Below, piece by piece: positions 54,248-63,812 of a DNA stretch of 64,000 bases. Below the pieces are notes generated by a model. The model saw only the letters and a list, made by a program, of their open reading frames with translations. It was not told the origin of the DNA and did no database searches. Location: contig DLRR01000027.1 of assembly GCA_002500605.1 (NCBI GenBank), positions 35,028 through 99,027 on the forward strand, given 5' to 3'. Position numbers and translations under genes: made by a program. The stretch is from Nitrospinaceae bacterium UBA7883 (lineage in GTDB: Bacteria > Nitrospinota_A > UBA7883). Each line of letters opens with the position of its first letter. Within the stretch, counting starts at the first letter, position 1.

Positions 54248-55915
54248 GTGAGAAGTGACAAAATAAAGAAAGGTGTTGAACGTTCACCTAGCCGTTCTCT
54301 GCTGTATGCTACTGGAGTGACGGAAAAATCGATGGACAACCCATTTATTGCTATTATCTCCAGTTTTACAGATATCATTCCTGGTCATATAGGGTTTCGT
54401 GATCTGGAACGGGCTATAGAGCGTGGCATCCACTCTGGTGGTGGTAATGCATTTCTATCATCTGTCCCAGGTGTATGCGATGGAATTGCTATGGGTCACA
54501 GGGGGATGCATTTTTCCCTACCAACACGCGATCTAATAGCAGATATGATTGAATGTGTTGTAGAGGCACATGCTTTTGATGGAATGGTAATGCTAACTAA
54601 CTGTGATAAAATAACACCTGGCATGATGCAAGCTGCTGCTCGCCTTAACATCCCTACTGTCGTGGTTACTGCTGGACCAATGATGGCAGGTATATATAAA
54701 CAGCAACGTCGATCACTTGTGCGCGATACTTTTGAGGCGGTAGGCCAGGTACAGGCTGGTACAATGTCATGCTCAGAGATGACTAAGATTGAAAAAGAGG
54801 CGTGTCCTGGCCCAGGATCATGCTCTGGAATGTATACAGCTAATACAATGGCCTGCGTAGCTGAGTCTATTGGTATGAGTCTAGAAGGTTGCGCTACTGC
54901 TCTAGCCGTTAGTGGTAAGAAACGACGGATCGCCTTCGATTCTGGACTAGCAGTAATGGATCTAATAAAAAAGGACGTTAGGCCTCGAGATATTATGACC
55001 AAAAAGGCCTTTGAAAATGCCATACGAGTGGATATGGCCCTCGGCGGATCAACAAATACAGCCTTGCACATCCCGGCAATTGCTCACGAGGCCGGTGTAA
55101 GTTTACCTCTAAACATGTTTGATAAAATCTCACGCACTACTCCTCAGATTTGCAGTGTTAGGCCCGGAGGGGAAGATTTTATCGAGGATATAGAGTATGC
55201 AGGCGGAATCCCCGCAGTACTAAAAGAACTTAGAAGTAAAATATATGATCTACAAACTGTTAACTTAAAAAGTACCCATAAGATCATTCGCTCGGCAGTT
55301 AACCAAAACCCAGAGGTTATACGCCCTATTGCAAAGGCATTTAAAAAGCAAGGTGGCATAGCTGTACTGTATGGCAACATTGCGACTGACGGAGCTATAG
55401 TTAAGCAATCAGCAGTAGCGCTAGAAATGATGAAGTTTAAGGGAAAGGCTGTTTGTTTTGACAGCGAAGAGGCAGCCATGAAAAAAATCATGGCTGGAAA
55501 GGTCAAAGCTGGTCAAGTAGTAATTGTTCGTTACGAGGGCCCAAAAGGAGGACCCGGGATGAGAGAGATGCTCGCTCCAACGGCGGCCATTGCAGGGATG
55601 GGACTCCAGAACTCTGTGGCCCTAATAACCGATGGCCGTTTTTCTGGTGGAACAAGGGGGCCATGTATAGGACATGTCTCGCCCGAGGCAATGGAAGGTG
55701 GAGTAATTGGCCTTATTAAAAATGGGGACATCATAGAAATCGATATACCCAAACGTAAAATAAACCTTGCAGTATCTAACTCTGAGCTGAAAAGGCGCAA
55801 AGCCAAATGGAAAAAACCACAGCCAAAGATAAAATCTGGCTATCTTGTTCGGTACGCACAGTCGGTCAGCAGCGCAGCACAGGGTGCTATACATAAAGAC
55901 AAGTTTTGTGAATGA
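54248..55915 (+). CDS. ilvD: Dihydroxy-acid dehydratase
   Basis: Fe-S enzyme of branched-chain amino acid synthesis (dihydroxy acid to 2-keto acid). Cluster cysteines are in [15 protein letters not shown] and [19 protein letters not shown]. The C-terminal [21 protein letters not shown] is characteristic. Length is 555 residues; the start is GTG with GAGGG upstream. No T-box leader or leucine-rich leader peptide is visible before it. Other ilv genes are absent. Confidence 0.95.
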   Translation: MRSDKIKKGVERSPSRSLLYATGVTEKSMDNPFIAIISSFTDIIPGHIGFRDLERAIERGIHSGGGNAFLSSVPGVCDGIAMGHRGMHFSLPTRDLIADMIECVVEAHAFDGMVMLTNCDKITPGMMQAAARLNIPTVVVTAGPMMAGIYKQQRRSLVRDTFEAVGQVQAGTMSCSEMTKIEKEACPGPGSCSGMYTANTMACVAESIGMSLEGCATALAVSGKKRRIAFDSGLAVMDLIKKDVRPRDIMTKKAFENAIRVDMALGGSTNTALHIPAIAHEAGVSLPLNMFDKISRTTPQICSVRPGGEDFIEDIEYAGGIPAVLKELRSKIYDLQTVNLKSTHKIIRSAVNQNPEVIRPIAKAFKKQGGIAVLYGNIATDGAIVKQSAVALEMMKFKGKAVCFDSEEAAMKKIMAGKVKAGQVVIVRYEGPKGGPGMREMLAPTAAIAGMGLQNSVALITDGRFSGGTRGPCIGHVSPEAMEGGVIGLIKNGDIIEIDIPKRKINLAVSNSELKRRKAKWKKPQPKIKSGYLVRYAQSVSSAAQGAIHKDKFCE

Positions 55916-55945
55916 TTTGTAGGCAAAACTTCAAGGTACAGCCAA

Positions 55946-56878
55946 GTGAAAACAATTAAAGTGGATTCCCATGTCCACCTTGTTACAGCTAAGATGCTGA
56001 TGCAGGTGTCTAGTAGGTTTAGCAAAATAAAGTCCAATATCCTTGAACGGGCAGAGAGCATGGGCCGCAAGTTTGTAAATCCAGACTTTGTAGAGTTTTT
56101 AAACAATACTTCTATACCAGATTTTGCTAGATTATGGGAGAGGGAGCTTGACAAAAACAATATTGACCACGCCCTGTTTTTGCCAATTTCAGGTGGATCC
56201 AATGAACAGTTGGACGAATTTGTAAGTATAAACCCCGAACGGTTTTCAGCCTATGTTTTCCTTGAAAATCCAAAGTCTAGATCAGGTGTGAAAAAATTTG
56301 AAAAACTAATCAAAACTGGCAGTTTTGTTGGAATTAAACTCTATCCATCTATACAAAACTTTAGTGTAGCTGATAAAGCTTTGTTCCCACTTTATGAAAA
56401 GGCTGCTGAGCTTGCTACTCCATTGTTAATCCATTTTGGCATTACCCATGCCCCTCTGTCGGATTACCGATTCACAAATCCACTAGATTTGCAGCTTCCC
56501 TCAAAAATGTTTCCAGAAACTAACTTCATAATTGCCCATTTTGGAGCAGGGTTTTTCCGCGAACTTCTGCTACTAGGGTTTCATTCTGAAAATATATACG
56601 TGGATACTTCAGGAACTAATAACTGGCGTAAGTACCAACCAAAAGTTATGCCACTAAAAGACGTGTTCAAAAGAACTCTTGAAGTCTATGGTCCTAGTAA
56701 GGTGCTTTACGGAACTGATACAATCATTAATGATGCAAGCAGGTATCGCCAGTTTGTGTTGAGGGAACAAACAAAAGTGATGCGCGATCTTAAGTTGCCT
56801 AAAAAGGATCGTGACCTGATTATGGGTCGAAATGCCTTCGATTTGTTCGGGCTCCATGACCGTATGATTTTTAACTGA
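55946..56878 (+). CDS. Metal-dependent amidohydrolase (Amidohydrolase_2 type)
   Basis: A 310-residue TIM-barrel hydrolase. Metal ligands: DSHVHL (residues 7-12), LIHFGITHAP, NFIIAHFGAGF and LYGTDTI. The layout matches the amidohydrolase-2 family, which includes ACMSD-type decarboxylases and lactonases. The substrate is not evident. The start is GTG with AAGG upstream. It is 30 bases after ilvD, possibly cotranscribed, with no clear pathway link. Confidence 0.85.
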   Translation: MKTIKVDSHVHLVTAKMLMQVSSRFSKIKSNILERAESMGRKFVNPDFVEFLNNTSIPDFARLWERELDKNNIDHALFLPISGGSNEQLDEFVSINPERFSAYVFLENPKSRSGVKKFEKLIKTGSFVGIKLYPSIQNFSVADKALFPLYEKAAELATPLLIHFGITHAPLSDYRFTNPLDLQLPSKMFPETNFIIAHFGAGFFRELLLLGFHSENIYVDTSGTNNWRKYQPKVMPLKDVFKRTLEVYGPSKVLYGTDTIINDASRYRQFVLREQTKVMRDLKLPKKDRDLIMGRNAFDLFGLHDRMIFN

Positions 56879-57012
56879 ACACATAATTTATCAATGCATT
56901 TATTAAACATAGTTAATTAGAGATTTCAGTAAACGGAGTTAATACTGAGTTTCTTATGAAACCCCCTAAATTAGGGATACAATATAGAAGGTAAGAAAAG
57001 AGTGGGAGAAAG

Positions 57013-57453
57013 TTGACTATCACTAGTAAATCAAAGAGGCTCACCAGGGCCCAGAAGAAGTTTTATGTAGGAGCTAGTGTGCTGGTTGTGGCCATTGGCT
57101 ATCTTATATTTACTGGTGTTCAGGTCAGTAGTTCTTACTATTATACAGTTTCAGAGGTTGTGTCGATGGGTAATAAGGTGCAGGGAGCATCTCTTCGCTT
57201 GGAAGGAAAAGTTTCTCCCGGATCCATACAAGCTGATCATGGTAATCTCAACCTAGAATTTGATATATTTGACGACTCGGAAAAAAGTATGCCAGTAGTT
57301 TATAAAGGCATAATACCAGATTTGTTTCAAGAGAACTTAGATGTTGTTGTTGAGGGTACAGTCGGACAGGATGGAAAGTTTCATGCGGATAGGTTGCTTA
57401 CCAGTTGTCCTTCAAAATACGAAGCGGCTGCACAAGATACTAGCCCCAACTAG
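57013..57453 (+). CDS. ccmE: Cytochrome c maturation haem chaperone CcmE, CxxxY type
   Basis: Periplasmic membrane-anchored haem chaperone of System I. One N-terminal helix (about 19-37) is followed by the OB-fold domain (LRLEGKVSPGSIQADHGNLN). The haem ligand motif is Cys132-P-S-K-Tyr136, i.e. CxxxY in place of the HxxxY of E. coli. The CxxxY form (CcmE*) is known from Desulfovibrio and archaea and binds haem through the Cys. The start is TTG with GGGAGAAAG upstream. 146 residues. ccmF follows. Confidence 0.92.
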   Translation: MTITSKSKRLTRAQKKFYVGASVLVVAIGYLIFTGVQVSSSYYYTVSEVVSMGNKVQGASLRLEGKVSPGSIQADHGNLNLEFDIFDDSEKSMPVVYKGIIPDLFQENLDVVVEGTVGQDGKFHADRLLTSCPSKYEAAAQDTSPN

Positions 57454-57505
57454 GAAAACTTTGCTTTGCTTCAACTGAATTACGCTTCGTACTAGTAAAT
57501 AAAAT

Positions 57506-59497
57506 ATGAATGAGATAGGTGAGTTTTCGCTGCTGCTAGCGTTGTTCTTTGCAACATACGCTATGGTTGTGCCAGTGATTGGTGATCGGCTTGGCAAATG
57601 GCAAATGGTTGCTTCTGCCGAATACGCTTTGGTCGTTGTTTTTGGGCTGCATATCACTGCTGCAATTTGTCTGCTGGTAGCGTTATACAGCGGCGACTTT
57701 ACTCTAGATTATGTCTATAGCTATACAAATCGAGATCTAAACTGGCTGTACAAGCTAAGTGCATTCTGGGCAGGTCAAAAAGGTTCACTTTTGTTTTGGG
57801 CTCTAATACTTGGCTTCTTCGCTACGATTGTACTTTTGCAGAATAGGGACAGAAACCGCACTCTAATGCCATATGTGGTGTCAATCATCTCAGCCACACT
57901 ATTATTATTCTGCCTGCTTACAGTGTTTTCAGCTCCAGTATTTGAGAAAATGCCGTTCATTCCTTCTGACGGCCACGGGTTAAATCCCATGCTTCAGAAT
58001 CCGGGCATGATATTTCACCCACCAACCCTTTATATTGGGTTTGTAGCATTCACTATTCCTTTTGCTTTTGCCATGTCAGCCATGATTACAAGAAACTTTG
58101 GGGACATTTGGATTAGGACTACTAGGAGATGGACAATATTTTCTTGGTTGTTTCTAACTATCGGAAATTTATTAGGGGCAAACTGGGCCTATGTGGAACT
58201 TGGCTGGGGTGGGTATTGGGCATGGGATCCGGTCGAAAACGCTTCCTTCATGCCCTGGCTCACATGCACTGCTTTTTTGCATTCAGTTATGATCCAAGAA
58301 AAAAAGGATATGCTAAAAATATGGAATGTAACACTTGTCGCTATTACTTTTGCGTTAACAATATTTGGTACATTCATTACTAGATCAGGACTGATATCAT
58401 CTGTGCACTCTTTTGGCAAAACTACGGTGGGGGTATTTTTTGGGTTGTTCCTTATAGGAGTCATTATATTTTCCACTTACCTTATTATTACTAGAGCATC
58501 CGATTTAAAAAGTAGTAATGAATTAGACTCTGTCCTCTCTCGGGAGGCATCATTCATGTTTAATAATCTTGTATTGTTAGGAGCGGCTTTTGCCGTATTG
58601 TGGGGAACAATTTTCCCTGTAATATCGGAGCTTATTCGCGGTCAAAAGATCACTGTTGGCCCACCGTTTTTTAACCAGGTGATGGTACCCATTGGTTTGT
58701 TATTACTATTATTAACCGGTCTTTGCCCGTTGATTGCATGGCGTAAGAGTACTACGATAAATTATTTAAAAAACTTCATTGTTCCAATAGCCATTACATT
58801 TATTGGGGCTATTACCATTCTTTTTAATGGAATAACGGAACCACTTCCTTTAGCCAGTTTTACCATTTGTATTTTTGTTGGATCGACCATAGTAATAGAG
58901 ATAATGCGGGGTATTGTTTCAAGGGCCAAAACTGCTGAAGAAAACTACATTAAAGCTTTAATTAATTTGTTCTGGAGAAATAAGAGAAGGTATGGTGGGT
59001 ATATTGTCCATTTGGGAGTTGTGTTTTTCTTTGTTGGACTTACGGGGGCTTATTATAATACAGAGACAGAAAAAACTATCAGCCCGGGTGAGAGGATAGA
59101 AATCAAGAATTACGTGCTCACTTATTACAAATACGATTATACAAAGCCTAATGAAACTTTAAAGAAACTAAAAGCCACCTTGTTGGTGGAACGTGACGGT
59201 GAAAAGGTTGGGTATGTACAACCGGAGCGAAACATACACTTCTCAAAAGATATACGGGGCAGATTAGCGCCTCAGCCTACATCTGAAGTGGCCATATATA
59301 CCACACCAAAGGAAGACCTATATGTGATATTTGCATCACTAAACGAAGATGAATCCGCTACGTTTAAGGTCCACATCAACCCGTTGGTTTTTTGGGTTTG
59401 GGTAGGGGGGTATATTATGGGGTTTGGCTCGATACTTGCCATATGGCCTGATAGTCGCGAGAAGAAACGTTTTTTAGCAAGACATGCTGAGGCTTGA
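57506..59497 (+). CDS. ccmF: Cytochrome c haem lyase subunit CcmF
   Basis: Integral membrane haem lyase that transfers haem from CcmE to apocytochrome c. The tryptophan-rich WWD signature YVELGWGGYWAWDPVEN near residue 230 is intact, along with flanking haem-ligand-type His residues and about 14 helices. The periplasmic C-terminal part (about 540-630) is present. Length is 663 residues. ccmA, ccmB, ccmC and ccmH are not in the window; ccmEF being together but apart from them is consistent with a split System I*. Confidence 0.95.
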   Translation: MNEIGEFSLLLALFFATYAMVVPVIGDRLGKWQMVASAEYALVVVFGLHITAAICLLVALYSGDFTLDYVYSYTNRDLNWLYKLSAFWAGQKGSLLFWALILGFFATIVLLQNRDRNRTLMPYVVSIISATLLLFCLLTVFSAPVFEKMPFIPSDGHGLNPMLQNPGMIFHPPTLYIGFVAFTIPFAFAMSAMITRNFGDIWIRTTRRWTIFSWLFLTIGNLLGANWAYVELGWGGYWAWDPVENASFMPWLTCTAFLHSVMIQEKKDMLKIWNVTLVAITFALTIFGTFITRSGLISSVHSFGKTTVGVFFGLFLIGVIIFSTYLIITRASDLKSSNELDSVLSREASFMFNNLVLLGAAFAVLWGTIFPVISELIRGQKITVGPPFFNQVMVPIGLLLLLLTGLCPLIAWRKSTTINYLKNFIVPIAITFIGAITILFNGITEPLPLASFTICIFVGSTIVIEIMRGIVSRAKTAEENYIKALINLFWRNKRRYGGYIVHLGVVFFFVGLTGAYYNTETEKTISPGERIEIKNYVLTYYKYDYTKPNETLKKLKATLLVERDGEKVGYVQPERNIHFSKDIRGRLAPQPTSEVAIYTTPKEDLYVIFASLNEDESATFKVHINPLVFWVWVGGYIMGFGSILAIWPDSREKKRFLARHAEA

Positions 59498-59546
59498 TTT
59501 GCTAACTCAAGAGTTTGCGGTTGACAGTGGACAGTTATTGACACGC

Positions 59547-60119
59547 TTAGCTATCAAATTCGGTTGACTGACTATTGAGGTTGTCTATCAACTCAAATGC
59601 TTCACTGATGGTTATAACTGCTTTGAAAAGATTATCCAACCCATCATGCATAAGCCCTTCTTTGGCGCATCTGTTTAACTGGGAAAAAAGACCATTATAA
59701 TATCCATCTTCGTTCACAATAATCACTGGCTTTATATGAATGCCCAGATGTTTCCATGTAATGATCTCAAGAATTTCCTCCATTGTTCCAAACCCACCAG
59801 GAAGAGCAATAAATGCATCTGATAATTCAAACATGGTTTTCTTGCGTTCATGCATGTCCACTGTGGATATGAGCTTGTCTAACCCTTTATGGCCGACTTC
59901 TGCAGTGTTCAGCATTTCTGTGATTACACCGGTGACTGTTCCACCTAAGTCGATAACGGTATCTGCAATTTCACCCATTAGCCCTATAGATCCACCTCCA
60001 TAAACCAACATGATATTCCGCTTTGCCAGTTCTTCCCCCACTTGCTTTGCAATGGAAAGCCACTTTTCAGGAGATTGCCTGTTTGAGGCGCAATACACAC
60101 AAATAGATTTTATCTTCAT
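59547..60119 (-). CDS. LOG family protein (nucleoside 5'-monophosphate phosphoribohydrolase-like)
   Basis: A 190-residue Rossmann-like protein with the diagnostic PGGFGTMEE and nucleotide-binding LVYGGGSIGLMGEI. The family cleaves the glycosidic bond of nucleotide 5'-monophosphates, including cytokinin precursors in plants. A plant-hormone role is not implied for this bacterium. Convergent with ccmF. Confidence 0.9.
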   Translation of the reverse strand: MKIKSICVYCASNRQSPEKWLSIAKQVGEELAKRNIMLVYGGGSIGLMGEIADTVIDLGGTVTGVITEMLNTAEVGHKGLDKLISTVDMHERKKTMFELSDAFIALPGGFGTMEEILEIITWKHLGIHIKPVIIVNEDGYYNGLFSQLNRCAKEGLMHDGLDNLFKAVITISEAFELIDNLNSQSTEFDS

Positions 60120-60660
60120 TATCCTGCTCTATTTAAGGTAGGTTACCTTTTAATTATCTACCATGAGGAACTAATATTTATTCTTTCTTGTTAGCAATTT
60201 AATCTTTAACAGATGGTAATTATCTGACAAAACAAAAATAGTACGGCCAACAGATTACCTTTTTACTTAGAATTGTGCCAGTAGGTAAAATCAATGAAAA
60301 TTGTGAAAAAAAATGTTATCAGACATAATCAATTTGGTGTACACTAATGCCCAGTTCTATCACACTCCCTTCTAGATTGTGTGAACTTTCAGAGAACATA
60401 GGGGCAACTTTACTATCACTGAAACTTTCTCTGATTTTGGGCCCCTTGGCGTAGATACACAACTGTATAGCTGTTTCAAGGAAGTTTATTCCAAGAAGCT
60501 ACTATAAATTATTATGATTCCCCTAGTGCGAATTTCTGTACAAGTGGCACTGGCGTTAGGAGAACCAAAACCATTAAGAGACTAGACGCTTCCGAAAATG
60601 ACATAAAAAAGTTCACACTGAGCTAAAGCTAAATACTAAATCACAATAACTGGGAAAAAA
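60120..60660. promoter_or_regulatory. 541-base gene-free region upstream of the second rho
   Basis: No convincing gene. It contains an inverted repeat TCACAC-N13-GTGTGA (60360-60384), a further TTCACAC at about 60613, and several AT-rich blocks. The length is unusual for this compact segment and suggests a long leader or regulatory area for the second rho. No RBS stronger than GGGAAA precedes the rho ATG. Confidence 0.4.
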
Positions 60661-61779
60661 ATGAGCAAGAAATTATCCGTCGAAGGGGTGTTAGAGATTA
60701 TTCCAAAAGGGTTTGGATTTCTCCGCTCCATGAAAAGTGGATATGCCATCACATCAGACGACATTTTTGTGGGTCAGTCAGTAATAAAAAAGTTTAATCT
60801 AAAATCAGGGATGTACATTGCAGGTCAGGGGAACAAAAAGGGAGGAAAGAAGGACAGTTACTTTCTCGATAAAATAGACTCTATAGACGGGTTGGCTCCA
60901 GAGGAAGCAAAAAACCTTAACCCTTTTTCCAGTTTGACGGTCATAGACCCGGAAGAAAAGCTGCAAATGGAGACGGGATCATCCCCATTAACTACGAGAG
61001 TAGTAGACCTTTTTACCCCCATAGGTATGGGACAGCGGGCGCTTATAGTGTCACCTCCAAGAGCGGGGAAAACTATTTTTATTGAAGATATGGCAAAAGG
61101 CCTCAAACAAAATCATCCTGGCCTTAAGCTATTTGTCTTTCTAATTGATGAGAGGCCTGAAGAGGTAACACAGTTTAGACGTCAGGTTGAAGGAGAAGTT
61201 GTAGCTACCAGCTTTGATGCTCCTTTGAAGGATCAGATTAGGATGTCAGAGCTACTCCTAGAACGTGTAATGCGACTTGTTGAAGCAGGACATGATGTGG
61301 CATTGATAGTTGATTCACTTACAAGGCTAGGCAGAGCTTTTAACAAGGCAAGTGAAAGTAAAGGCAAAACTTTGTCTGGGGGGGTGTCTGCAAATGCCTT
61401 GCAATTTCCTAGAAAGTTTTTTGGTGCCGCAAGAAATATTGAAGATGGTGGTAGTCTTACAATAATTGCTACCTGCCTCGTTGATACTGGAAGCAGGATG
61501 GATGAGGTAATTTTTCAGGAATTTAAAGGAACTGGCAATACTGAACTAGTTCTTGATCGAACTCTTGCAAATGAAAAAGTGTTTCCAGCGGTTAATCTAA
61601 AACAAAGCGGAACTCGCAAAGAAGAGAAACTACAAGAAAGGGATGATCTCAAACGGATTTGGACATTGGTTAGGGCCATGGCTAATGACAGGGACTACGA
61701 AAAATACAAGATCATGCTAGAAAAAATGGGATCCACAGAATCAAACAGGGAGTTTCTTTCACAAATACCAGTTTCCTAG
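60661..61779 (+). CDS. Second Rho-like termination factor, lacking the Rho_N domain
   Basis: A 372-residue Rho paralogue. It begins directly with the RNA-binding OB fold ([21 protein letters not shown]1-like GFGFLRS at 17-23), so the N-terminal helical Rho_N domain and leader are absent. The ATPase core is intact: Walker A SPPRAGKT (131-138), [11 protein letters not shown], and the R-loop region [14 protein letters not shown]. The Q-loop reads [17 protein letters not shown], with Ser where canonical Rho has Asp, and the following RPKRFFG is FPRKFFG. These changes touch the RNA-translocation loop, so it may act on other RNAs or mix with the first Rho. The first rho is at 14350. Confidence 0.93.
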   Translation: MSKKLSVEGVLEIIPKGFGFLRSMKSGYAITSDDIFVGQSVIKKFNLKSGMYIAGQGNKKGGKKDSYFLDKIDSIDGLAPEEAKNLNPFSSLTVIDPEEKLQMETGSSPLTTRVVDLFTPIGMGQRALIVSPPRAGKTIFIEDMAKGLKQNHPGLKLFVFLIDERPEEVTQFRRQVEGEVVATSFDAPLKDQIRMSELLLERVMRLVEAGHDVALIVDSLTRLGRAFNKASESKGKTLSGGVSANALQFPRKFFGAARNIEDGGSLTIIATCLVDTGSRMDEVIFQEFKGTGNTELVLDRTLANEKVFPAVNLKQSGTRKEEKLQERDDLKRIWTLVRAMANDRDYEKYKIMLEKMGSTESNREFLSQIPVS

Positions 61780-61849
61780 TCCTCTATTGAGCCTTTCGGA
61801 AAAACAAGCAATTGCCGACAAATAAATACATAAGTGTATATTTGTAACA

Positions 61850-62362
61850 ATGAATCAAACATGCTGTATTTTTAAAACTTCTATGGGTTTAGCTGGTGCT
61901 GCGTTTAACAATGATTATTTGGCCAGGTTCTGGTTGCCCGGGTTTAATAAAAAAGAACTGTTAACTCAGATGAAACATTGGTCACCTTTGTTTGAGCTTA
62001 AAACTTGTGGAAGATTTGAAAAAAAAGTTGTTCGATATTTTGAGGGAAGGGCAGTTGTTTTTGATGAAGCAGTTTCCCTTGGAACTATGAGCGGATTTTA
62101 CACGAGTGTATATGAAAACCTACGAAAAGTTGAACGTGGTAAAACTGTAAGTTACGGTGAACTTGCCAGCTTATCAGGTGCACCCGGGGCAGCGAGGGCA
62201 GTAGGTTCAGCCATGGCAAAAAACCCAATACCGCTAATCATCCCGTGTCATCGGGTGGTTAAGTGTGATGGATCACTCGGCAACTTCAGTGGTCCTGGTG
62301 GTGTGGAGCAGAAACGCCGTATGTTGATAATAGAACAGGACCTCAAAGGTTCAGTGCAATAG
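61850..62362 (+). CDS. ogt: Methylated-DNA-protein-cysteine methyltransferase
   Basis: Repairs O6-alkylguanine by irreversible transfer of the alkyl group to a Cys. The active site is Cys133 in IIPCHRVVKCDGSLGNFSG, and the DNA-binding helix region VSYGELASLSGAPGAARAVG precedes it. The 170-residue length fits the Ogt-type with an N-terminal domain. The stop codon abuts the ftsY stop on the other strand with no gap. Confidence 0.93.
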   Translation: MNQTCCIFKTSMGLAGAAFNNDYLARFWLPGFNKKELLTQMKHWSPLFELKTCGRFEKKVVRYFEGRAVVFDEAVSLGTMSGFYTSVYENLRKVERGKTVSYGELASLSGAPGAARAVGSAMAKNPIPLIIPCHRVVKCDGSLGNFSGPGGVEQKRRMLIIEQDLKGSVQ

Positions 62363-63385
62363 CTATTCACTTTCCTTCGTTTCTGTCAACGTAGTTCCTT
62401 CGAATATAGCTGCTACAAATTCTTTTGGATTAAAAGGGCGTAGATCATCTATTTTTTCGCCTATACCAATAAATTGCACGGGAAGTTTAAGAGTGTCTAC
62501 TATGTTGATTACAACCCCTCCCTTGGCAGTGCCATCCAGTTTAGTCAAGACGATACCAGTAACACCAATAGACTCATTAAAAATTTTAGCTTGGCTGACA
62601 GCATTTTGCCCGGTAGTCGAGTCCAGAACCAAAAGAGTCTCGTGCGGGGCTCCTGGTAACTCGCGAGACATTATCCGCTTAATCTTTTTAAGCTCCTCCA
62701 TCAGGTTCACCTTGCTGTGAAGTCTTCCCGCAGTGTCAGCTATCATTACATCGTGGCCACGCGAAACAGTTAGTTTGACGGCATCGAATACCACAGCTGA
62801 TGGATCCGATCCACTGTTGCTACGAATAAAATCTGCCTCGGAACGTTCTGCCCAAGTCTCTAGCTGATCCGCGGCCGCTGCCCTGAAAGTATCGCCTGCA
62901 GCTAACAGTACCGACTTTCCACGTTTCTTTAACTTAAAGGAGAGTTTGCCAATGGTTGTGGTTTTACCTGCACCATTAACGCCAATCACCAGGACAACTA
63001 ACGGTTTTGAGTTTTTAGTTGAGGGTTGCTTTTCTTCTTCGTCAAATGTAACTGTTTTTTCTAGTTCCTTTTTTATAAACTCAATAACTTCTGGAACTGT
63101 TTTAAGAAGGTTTGCTTTTACATCTGCACGAAGATTTTCGATGATTCTTGTGGTTAAATCGAGCCCAACATCAGCAGATAATAAAACCTCCTCAAGCTCG
63201 TCCATGAAACTATCGTCAAGCTTAGCATGAGCACCAACTAATCTATTAAAACCGTTGTTAAGGTTCTGCCTTGTTTTTTTAAGTCCGCTAAACAACTTTT
63301 TGAACAAACCTGTTTTCTCAGGTTTTTCGGCTTGCGGTTGGTCTTTATTGGTAGAACTGTCATCCACAAAAAGGTCAATTAGCAT
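62363..63385 (-). CDS. ftsY: Signal recognition particle receptor FtsY
   Basis: GTPase that docks SRP-ribosome complexes at the membrane. G1 is GVNGAGKTTTIGKL, G3 DTAGRLHSK and G4 TKLDGTAKGG. The N-terminal A-domain is short and acidic/basic, and the NG domain is complete within 340 residues. FtsY with GVNG[AG]GKT separates it from Ffh (GLQGSGKT). Confidence 0.97.
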   Translation of the reverse strand: MLIDLFVDDSSTNKDQPQAEKPEKTGLFKKLFSGLKKTRQNLNNGFNRLVGAHAKLDDSFMDELEEVLLSADVGLDLTTRIIENLRADVKANLLKTVPEVIEFIKKELEKTVTFDEEEKQPSTKNSKPLVVLVIGVNGAGKTTTIGKLSFKLKKRGKSVLLAAGDTFRAAAADQLETWAERSEADFIRSNSGSDPSAVVFDAVKLTVSRGHDVMIADTAGRLHSKVNLMEELKKIKRIMSRELPGAPHETLLVLDSTTGQNAVSQAKIFNESIGVTGIVLTKLDGTAKGGVVINIVDTLKLPVQFIGIGEKIDDLRPFNPKEFVAAIFEGTTLTETKESE

Positions 63386-63735
63386 TTATTGTTAAGTCCA
63401 TTTTAAAGTAGGTAATACCAGGCATTTTATTGGGATCTGTATTAAATCAGCTTCCTTACCCCTGCGATTAATCATACACGCTTTGGATTAACGCTAGAAA
63501 AAAATTATTACAACCCTCTTAACACACTACCACACGCTGCAAAACTTACCTGTAGCGCAATAAATATATACTCAATAACTCGTTTAATTAAATTTTCTTA
63601 TCAGTTGTAGTTCTACCACTTCTAATCCATGATACTCCTGACTTTAACGAGACCAGAAAGTTGGTTTGTTGAAAGCACACGTGTTTGGTTAGGGTATAAT
63701 AAAAACCCTGGTTTTAAATCATTGTGTTTATATTG
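63386..63735. other. Intergenic region between ftsY and tRNA-Arg
   Basis: 350 bases with no open frame worth reporting. The plus strand has a TATAAT box at 63695-63700, 36 bases before the tRNA, a likely -10 for tRNA-Arg; TTGAAA at 63669 is 20 bases upstream, longer than ideal. The ftsY promoter must also lie here on the minus strand. Confidence 0.45.
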
Positions 63736-63812
63736 GCCCCCGTAGCTCAGCAGGATAGAGCGCCGGATTCCTAATCCGGAGGTCACAGGTTCGAGCCCTG
63801 TCGGGGGTACCA
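63736..63812 (+). tRNA. tRNA-Arg (anticodon CCT)
   Basis: Acceptor GCCCCCG (63736-63742) pairs with CGGGGGT (63802-63808), with G-T at the first pair. The anticodon arm is CCGGA-TTCCTAA-TCCGG with CCT at the anticodon position. T-arm GGTTCGAGCCC is standard and CCA is encoded at 63810-63812. Confidence 0.96.

Noticed and set aside
54496..55071. Long minus-strand frame inside ilvD (191 codons)
   Set aside because: Lies fully opposite a conserved gene and its protein has no recognisable features.
60295..60348. 17-codon frame starting MKIVKKN upstream of the second rho
   Set aside because: Too short, no ribosome site and no conserved feature.
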